Shown piece after piece: positions 58,822-64,000 of a stretch of DNA of 64,000 bases. Position numbers and translations under genes: made by a program. This DNA comes from Emiliania huxleyi CCMP1516 (Eukaryota > Haptophyta > Isochrysidales > Noelaerhabdaceae). Below the pieces are notes generated by a model, which was not told the DNA's origin, ran no database searches, and saw only the letters and a list, made by a program, of their open reading frames with translations. The stretch's first letter is position 1. Every line of letters starts with the position of its first letter. The stretch is from the NCBI RefSeq assembly GCF_000372725.1, contig NW_005198966.1, forward strand, positions 1,231,338-1,295,337, written 5' to 3'.

Positions 58822-59430
58822 ATGCCGATGCCGTCAGTGTCAACCGCTGCTGCGCCACCGATGATGGGGCGCCTCCTGCTCATCCTCTCCTTCGCCCTGT
58901 GCGACGTGCACGGCTTTTTCGCTGGCAGCACACAGTTCGCCGCTCCGGCGCCGCAGCGCCTCGCCACACCGCCGTTTGCCAGCCGCAGCGCTCCGCACGC
59001 CCTTCGGATGGGTGGCGCAAAGGATGGCCCATTCACGCCTCTGGTCAAGCTCACCAAGCGCGTCATGGGTGAGCAGCGCTTTCTCAAGTTTCGCGCCAAC
59101 GTCATCAGCGAGCACACAAAGGTGATCCAGGCGTTCGTGGAGACCTCCGACAGCCCGTTCGGATGCATCGCCCTGAAGAAGATGTTTGAGCTTGCAGACA
59201 TGGACGGTTCGGGGGCTATCGACGGCGAGGAGCTGAAGGCCGCGCTGAGGAGACTTGGCTTCTCGCACCTCAGCGACGACCAAATCGACAAGATCCTTGC
59301 TCGTGCCGACGCAGACGACAACTGCACGATTGATTATGACGAGTTTGTTAAGGAGGCGCCGAAAACCCTAAAGGTGAACCTGGTCAAGCTAGCAAAGGCC
59401 AACGGCGCCGAGCTCGGCTTTCTCAGTTAG
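58822..59430 (+). CDS. EF-hand calcium-binding protein with plastid (signal plus transit) leader
   Basis: 202 residues from the ATG at 58822. Residues about 14-30 form a signal peptide (GRLLLILSFALCDVHG), directly followed by a Ser/Ala/Arg-rich stretch starting with Phe (FFAGSTQFAAPAPQRLA), the bipartite leader used for red-derived complex plastids. The mature part has two canonical EF-hands, DMDGSGAIDGEEL and DADDNCTIDYDEF, with the usual 1,3,5,7,9,12 ligands, preceded by a conserved helix (KRVMGEQRFLKFRANVISEH). The C-terminus is NLVKLAKANGAELGFLS. Algae carry many such small proteins of unknown function, presumably stromal calcium sensors. This leader is the best evidence for the host's plastid type. 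Confidence 0.8.
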   Translation: MPMPSVSTAAAPPMMGRLLLILSFALCDVHGFFAGSTQFAAPAPQRLATPPFASRSAPHALRMGGAKDGPFTPLVKLTKRVMGEQRFLKFRANVISEHTKVIQAFVETSDSPFGCIALKKMFELADMDGSGAIDGEELKAALRRLGFSHLSDDQIDKILARADADDNCTIDYDEFVKEAPKTLKVNLVKLAKANGAELGFLS

Positions 59431-60816
59431 GCCGTCGTTGCGGCCATGCGTGAGTGTAGCGGGTTGAGCGGCTCGTCGGAACGGTGCAGCCCTTGTCTGG
59501 CGTTGGCGGGGACGCGTGCCATTCGGCTCGTCCACCCTCTCGCCGCTCGGGCTCCCGTCCGCGAGGCTCCTCCCAGCAATCCTGGTCTCGCCTTTAGAGG
59601 GATTCGCGAGGCTGCAAGCCTGTGTCTGGTCTCAATGCGCCGTGGTGTGTGCAGCAGGGTCCAGGCGACCAGGGGAGCGTCCACATAGGACATAGCTCGT
59701 AGGAAGAGAGAGAGCGAGAAACAAAAAAGAAAGAAAGAAAACGGACAACCCAAGGGAGGGATGGGAGGACGGCACGAGAAACAAAGCATCGTACAAGCTG
59801 TAGGGCGTGCACTTGGAGCACTTGGAGTGCAGTCATTAACCTCACATCCAGGGCCGGGGAGCTGAGAAGCGCACCCAGCGAGCCGGATGGCGGATGATCG
59901 GCATCGGGCTACGGGCTAGAGAGCCCTGACCCCTAGCTAGGGGGGGTGCGCATTCGCAGGGCAAGGGCCTTAAAGTAAACACGGGTCTCCGAGGGTTAGC
60001 TCCGCGCTCCAGGTTTCCCCTAGCAGCAGAACGCCCCCTCTACTCGGAGCTAGTAAACACTCGACACGGACTCGACGCCCATCCACACCCGGCACCTCAC
60101 CACACCGGGCCCCTCTTCGAGGTCTCCCAACTTTCACTCCGGGGCGTCTTCCCCCACCTCTCGGTCCTTCCTCCTGGCCGCATCCCGATAGTTGTGCGAC
60201 GGGCGCGGGGCCCGACCTCCCCTGCAGAGTGTCTCCGCGTCGAGCTGAGCCTCCAGCTCCACACCTTCGGCCGTGGTCGGCGTGATGCCGTCCACATCGG
60301 CGAGGTTGACATGTCCGTGCCCGGTCCTCTCCTCCGCATCCGCGCCGCCCGATGCGACGCTGGCCGCGCGCCCGCCCACGGCGAGGACCTCGGCGTCGGC
60401 GGTACCCTCGACCCCGGTCTTGTAGGGGCCGTCTCCGTCCTCGTCAGAGGGGTACTCTCTCCCGTGCGCCGGTCCCGTTGGCGGCGGGTAGGCAGGCGCG
60501 GGGCCGACCGGCTCGGGCGGCGACGGCGGTGCCGATGGCGACGGTTGCGCCCCCCTCGGTCCCGCCTCCCCCGCCATGTTTCCCCCCCCCCCCGAATAAT
60601 TGGAAGACTCCTCAGTCACACCCATGGAGGACGCACACACTACACTGGGTCCGGCGCGTGGCGTGGACAGGGGCGGTGGCAGTGACGGCGGCGACCCCGA
60701 CGTGGGCCTTAGACTAGCCCCCTTCCCCTTCCGCGGCCATCTGCGCCGACTGCGCTTTTGCTTGCAAGAAGTTTTTTCGTTGTGTTCGCTGTCGGGGGGT
60801 TCGCGTTCAGCGTGCC
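59431..60816. other. intergenic, no supported gene
   Basis: Contains a copy of the GAAAG...CCCAAGGGA repeat at 59724-59760. A minus-strand frame at 60134-60640 is Pro/Gly/Ala-rich with no known motif; I do not support it as a gene. Confidence 0.4.
59724..59760 (+). repeat. single end of the GAAAG...CCCAAGGGA repeat
   Basis: Shares GAAAGAAAGAAAAC and ACAACCCAAGGGAGGG with the right end of the 13111-13260 element, and also the GATGGGAG that follows. Confidence 0.6.
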
Positions 60817-61926
60817 ATGCTGCCGCTCACGCCTGTCATCCATCTCGCCGCCGCCGGCGAGTCGTGCTGGGACGCCTGCTCCAGCGCAGGCTCCTTCTAC
60901 GGTGGCCGCTGTGCCGGGTCCCCATGCGCCGACACTGAGCTGTGCTGTCGCTCGGACATGCCTGCAGCAGCAGGCTGCGCCGGTCTGGGATGCGTGGGCG
61001 AGCACTGCTGCGCCGACGTCGCGTCTGCAGAGGTCAGCAACGAGGGTGAGCACTGTATAGAGGACTGCGTCGATCCGACAGGCGAGTTCGACCCCGCATG
61101 CCGGAGCGGCTTCTGCGGCTCTGGCGGCTTTTGCTGCATGCGGCATCAGCCGGCGAAGGGGTTCGTGGGGTGTGGCGACGCTGGGTGCCGCGGCTACCAC
61201 TGCTGCGTGTCGGTGGTCGGCGAGAGCGCGCCGGTCCTCAACGAGCACGTCGACTGCTGGTCTCGCTGCTTGGATCCAGAGGGCGAGAGCGGCGGATGCA
61301 GCTCCGGGTTTTGCGGCTCGGGCCTCTGCTGCCGCGGGGACCTCGAGTACCCGTTCGACGACCCGGTCTGCGGCGAGAGCGGCTGCTGGGGGTATCACTG
61401 CTGCGTCTTGCCGGGCAGCGAGGCAGCGCAGAGCCTTGCCGACGCCCCGCCTGCCTGGGTGGTTGCAGCGGTATGCGTGGCCTCCGCGCTGCTACTCGTC
61501 GCCGTATTGCTGCTGCTTCGCACGTGCCAGGTGACGGCTCGTGCGAGAAAGGCGGCCGGCGTCCTGCTGGAGGGGCACGACTTCTCGACCGGCACGCCGC
61601 CATCCAACACGCCCAACGGCAGGGAGAGCGGCGAGGCGACGTGGCGCGCGTACACCCCGTACGAGCACGACGAGCCCTCCCTCTCCTCGAGCCGGACGGC
61701 GTCCTCCTTCGAGGTGGCCTCGCCCGCGGGCGCGAACCAGGACCGCCTCCATCAGCTGCAGACCATCCGCAAAAACTTCCCCTCCCAAGAGGAGCCCGAG
61801 TGGCTTCGCGACGCGGAGGAGGCGGTCTCTTTCGGCTCGCCTGGTCCGCTGCGGAGCGGATCCGCCGCCAGCGACCGCCGCGCGCCCAGTGGGTCGTCGC
61901 TACGCGGCTCATGGCGCTTGCTGTGA
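60817..61926 (+). CDS. receptor-like protein with three Cys-rich modules and one membrane helix
   Basis: 369 residues. The start (MLPLTPVIHLAAAGES) is a weak signal peptide; another frame just upstream is more hydrophobic, so the 5' end may be revised. Three modules of about 60 residues each have the pattern C-x3-C ... C-x-x-x-x-C-C ... G-C-x-G-x-H-C-C (for example CGDAGCRGYHCC and CGESGCWGYHCC). A membrane helix (WVVAAVCVASALLLVAVLLLL) follows at about 210-231, then a cytoplasmic tail rich in Ser/Thr (TASSFEVASPAGANQ). The layout is that of a type I surface protein. The module family is not known to me; it differs from that of the gene at 67-1002. Confidence 0.65.
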   Translation: MLPLTPVIHLAAAGESCWDACSSAGSFYGGRCAGSPCADTELCCRSDMPAAAGCAGLGCVGEHCCADVASAEVSNEGEHCIEDCVDPTGEFDPACRSGFCGSGGFCCMRHQPAKGFVGCGDAGCRGYHCCVSVVGESAPVLNEHVDCWSRCLDPEGESGGCSSGFCGSGLCCRGDLEYPFDDPVCGESGCWGYHCCVLPGSEAAQSLADAPPAWVVAAVCVASALLLVAVLLLLRTCQVTARARKAAGVLLEGHDFSTGTPPSNTPNGRESGEATWRAYTPYEHDEPSLSSSRTASSFEVASPAGANQDRLHQLQTIRKNFPSQEEPEWLRDAEEAVSFGSPGPLRSGSAASDRRAPSGSSLRGSWRLL

Positions 61927-62700
61927 GAACGAGCCAGCACTCGCCCACAGCTACACGCCGCGCAGCGCGGGAACGGAGCTTTTATGATATATTTCACGAG
62001 CGTCTCGCCTCGCCGGTCGGCGGGCTCTCGCTCTGGCTCTCACGTCTCAGGACTCAGCTCGTACTCGCTTGCTCTTTTTTTTCGCTCCAGCCCTGCGGGT
62101 CTTCAGTAGACCGGAGGGCTACGACGCCTTCACACTCCAACGGGCTGGCTCTCAGCTGACAACAGCTGTTCTTCATTACCCAGGCTGCACTCCCTGTGCC
62201 GCACATAAGTGAGTCAGCAGTTTCAGAGGACTCACACTCAGGAGCGGCACCACCACCAGGGTGTGTGGAGCGCCGCTCGAGTGTCGAGACCGGCTGCCAG
62301 CCTCCAATTCCGCCATCTCTCTGCCCATCCGCCCAAAAATGCCAGCGAGCAATATACAACTCGCAAAAGAAAGTAATAATGATCCGTGGCTCCGGCTCAG
62401 GTCAGAGGGCCCAGCCACTCGAGGGTCCTGTGTAAACGGGCATTGCCTGTGGTCTTCAACGCACAAAGGGTGTGAATAGAGCTCTCTTGATCCTTCTGAG
62501 CACGAAGACCACTCGAACTCTTCTGCAGACTTTAGTTTTTCCGGTTTTCATTAGCTGTGAATAGTTATTGCGCCCGCCGCAGCCCGCCCTATTCACCAGG
62601 GCACGCGCCACGGGCCACGAGAGCCCTGGAAGAGCCCAGCTGGCATGTTCTATCGCCCGCGCGGGTGGCGGGCTGTCTGCACACAGACGTCTCGTCGCCA
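61927..62700. other. intergenic, nothing recognised
   Basis: About 770 bp without coding signal or notable repeats. Confidence 0.5.
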
Positions 62701-62993
62701 TGGCTGACGCACGGATGGTCCGACCTGTGGCGGAGTTTGACCTCAGCTCGGCCGTCGGTGTCGGCGGGCTGACGGCGGCCGCCGGAATCGCGATTCGCTC
62801 TGCCAGCTGCCAGCAGCCTCGTGTCGCCGCTCTCGTTGCGCAGCAGCAGCGATTGGCCTTTGCGCCGTCGCCCGGCGTCACCGCCGATCGGTCCCTTGCA
62901 GCTCCTGCAGCTCCTGCTGCTCCTGCTGCTCCTGCTGCTCCTGCCGCTCTTCCTCTCTCCTGTGGGAGATCCCCACTGGGAACGAGCGCTTAA
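62701..62993 (+). CDS. hypothetical small protein, low confidence
   Basis: 97 residues from the ATG at 62701 (MADARMVRPVAEFDLSSAVG). The C-terminal half contains an (Ala-Pro-Ala) run coded by GCTCCT repeats. No family is recognised; it may not be a gene. Confidence 0.25.
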
Positions 62994-63079
62994 TCCTCGA
63001 TCGATGCTCGTAGAGATTGCGATGGAGATCTTGTGTATTTGAGCTAAGAATCGTCAAAATTTTCTTCGCGGGGCTCTGC

Positions 63080-63146
63080 CCCGCACCCCGGTTGGTTGGG
63101 GCTCCCGCCCCAGACCCCGGCTGGGGCTCCCGCCCCAGACCCCGTT
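63080..63146. repeat. tandem 21-bp repeat
   Basis: GGGGCTCCCGCCCCAGACCCC occurs at 63102 and again at 63123, preceded by a diverged copy (GGGGCTCTGCCCCGCACCCC). Confidence 0.7.
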
Positions 63147-63382
63147 TACACATGAGCTATGCCCCACGACCTGAGCCGGAGCCCGTGCATGCGTTGAACG
63201 TGAATGTTGAAGCAGTGCAGCGTGGAGCGATTCTACTTTCTAGCGATGCGTTGAAGGATGAAGCACGACGGCTGGGCCGGTCGGTGGCGGCAACTTTAAG
63301 GACCGCAGCGCACAGGGCCGCGTGCAAGTGGCAGCAGTAGCAGAGTGATCGCCGGCTGCCGCTCACGGCGGTTGGCGGGGTC

Positions 63383-64000
63383 TCATCCGAACATCTTGCC
63401 GTACATCTTCTTCTCCTTGTCGAGCTGCCGCTTGATTTGCGCCTCGACGCGCTGCTGCAGCTTGGGGACGGCCTTGTCGTCGGGTGCAATCTGGGCGGCG
63501 GCGGCGAGGTCGGCCTTGGCCGCCTCGTAGTCTTTCTTTTGCTCGAGGGCGGTGGCGCGGCGGTACAGCGCCTTGACGTTCTCGCCGTCCAGCGCGAGCG
63601 CGTCGGTGCACGATCGGATGGCCTGGTCGAGGCGAGGGCGAGGTTGGGCGGTTGAGAGCGATGGAGGGCGACAGAGGGCGATGCAAGGCTTTTGGGAGGG
63701 CGAGCTCGCCTGGTCGAGGTGGTTGGTCGCGTCGGTGATCTTGAGCCAGCACATGGCGATGTTGAGGTGGAGGGACAGCTTGAGCGCGTCCACCTCCTCC
63801 CTCTGGTCGGGCGACAAGTCGACGAACTTGGCGGCGTGCGTCAGCGCCTTGTTGTAGCGCGCGGCCGCCTGGCGGTACTGCGTCACGTCGACGGCGCCCT
63901 TGAAGAGCTCCGTGCCCTCGTCCTTGTTCTTCTGCACCATCCGAAGCCGGTCGGGGTACTTCAGCCTCCGCTGGTCGTGGTCCTCGTCCTCGCCGTTTGC
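63383..64000 (-). CDS. TPR domain of an FKBP-type immunophilin or Hsp90 co-chaperone (C-terminus; 5' end outside window)
   Basis: The frame enters from beyond 64000 (ANGEDEDHDQRRLKYPDRLR) and ends at 63383. TPR helices: KDEGTELFKGAVDVTQYRQA, KLSLHLNIAMCWLKITDATN, AIRSCTDALALDGENVKALY, RRATALEQKKDYEAAKADLA. The end (LDKEKKMYGKMFG) matches the E-K-x-x-Y-x-x-M-F tail after the TPRs of FKBP4/FKBP5-type and related co-chaperones. TPRs of this kind hold the C-terminal EEVD of Hsp90/Hsp70. The catalytic domain, if any, lies outside the window. A short Ser/Pro segment between the second and third TPR is most simply an 87-nt GC-AG intron (63623-63709) bounded by GCCTGGTCGAGG repeats at 63621 and 63708. 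It stays open if retained. Confidence 0.75.
   Translation of the reverse strand, partial: ANGEDEDHDQRRLKYPDRLRMVQKNKDEGTELFKGAVDVTQYRQAAARYNKALTHAAKFVDLSPDQREEVDALKLSLHLNIAMCWLKITDATNHLDQASSPSQKPCIALCRPPSLSTAQPRPRLDQAIRSCTDALALDGENVKALYRRATALEQKKDYEAAKADLAAAAQIAPDDKAVPKLQQRVEAQIKRQLDKEKKMYGKMFG

Noticed and set aside
60134-60640. Possible retroelement-type coding fragment on the minus strand
   Set aside because: Only composition (Pro/Gly/Ala) suggests it; no zinc knuckle, protease or polymerase motif is present.

Overview
The window looks like nuclear DNA of a GC-rich unicellular alga with a complex, secondary red-type plastid, most likely a haptophyte (coccolithophore-like). This is an inference. 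It rests on very high GC, short introns with many GC-AG and some odd donors, genes on both strands with no operons, a Ca-binding protein with a signal peptide plus transit-like leader, plastid-type leaders on other proteins, Cys-rich secreted repeats and abundant minisatellites. Dinoflagellates share the odd splice donors but usually have long one-strand gene arrays, which are not seen here.

Layout. 0-13 kb: Cys-rich repeat protein (-), ankyrin/JMJD8-like membrane protein (-), a piggyBac-like non-autonomous element (4544-5876), a TPMT/HOL-type methyltransferase with a nested 2H-phosphoesterase domain (-), a glycosyltransferase-like gene (-) and two small membrane proteins. 13-26 kb: ankyrin-histone deacetylase fusion (+), an MRH lectin-GH47 mannosidase fusion (-), and a tandem GT77 glycosyltransferase (+) sharing a promoter region with it. 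26-34 kb: Dug3-like glutamine amidotransferase (-), Mpv17/PMP22 (-), Trp/Tyr permease (+), and a 5'-truncated class III alcohol dehydrogenase (+). 34-43 kb: broken F-box gene, a hypothetical gene, repeats, a 450-bp inverted-repeat element and GH2 beta-mannosidase (+). 43-50 kb: plastid-type RelA/SpoT HD hydrolase (+), AAAP amino-acid transporter (+), cytosolic PheRS alpha (+). 50-64 kb: CXXC-CRC (LIN54/TSO1-like) regulator (+), CYHR1-like RING/TRAF zinc-finger protein (-), a 650-bp inverted copy of the regulator's 5' end, GT61 remnant (-), plastid EF-hand protein (+), Cys-rich receptor-like protein (+), and the C-terminus of a TPR immunophilin/co-chaperone (-) running off the end.

There is no operon logic. 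Several genes belong to the secretory pathway and glycan handling (MRH-GH47, beta-mannosidase, GT77, GT61, JMJD8-like protein, Dug3-like protein). Two are chromatin or transcription proteins (HDAC, CXXC-CRC).

The strongest unexplained signal is in the introns. Many begin with a copy of the first 9-30 nt of the following exon, so they are bounded by direct repeats that restore the reading frame on removal. They are filled with tandem 10-11-nt units, and some identical units recur in introns of different genes (CCTAGACACTT in the GT77 and ADH genes; CCGAGATNAGC on the sense strand in GH47, GT77 and beta-mannosidase). Extreme cases are a 52-bp repeat that copies a 3' splice site 12 times in the HDAC gene, four tandem copies of a 5' splice site in the ADH gene, and telomere-like repeats between 45-bp copies of an exon end in the MRH-GH47 gene.
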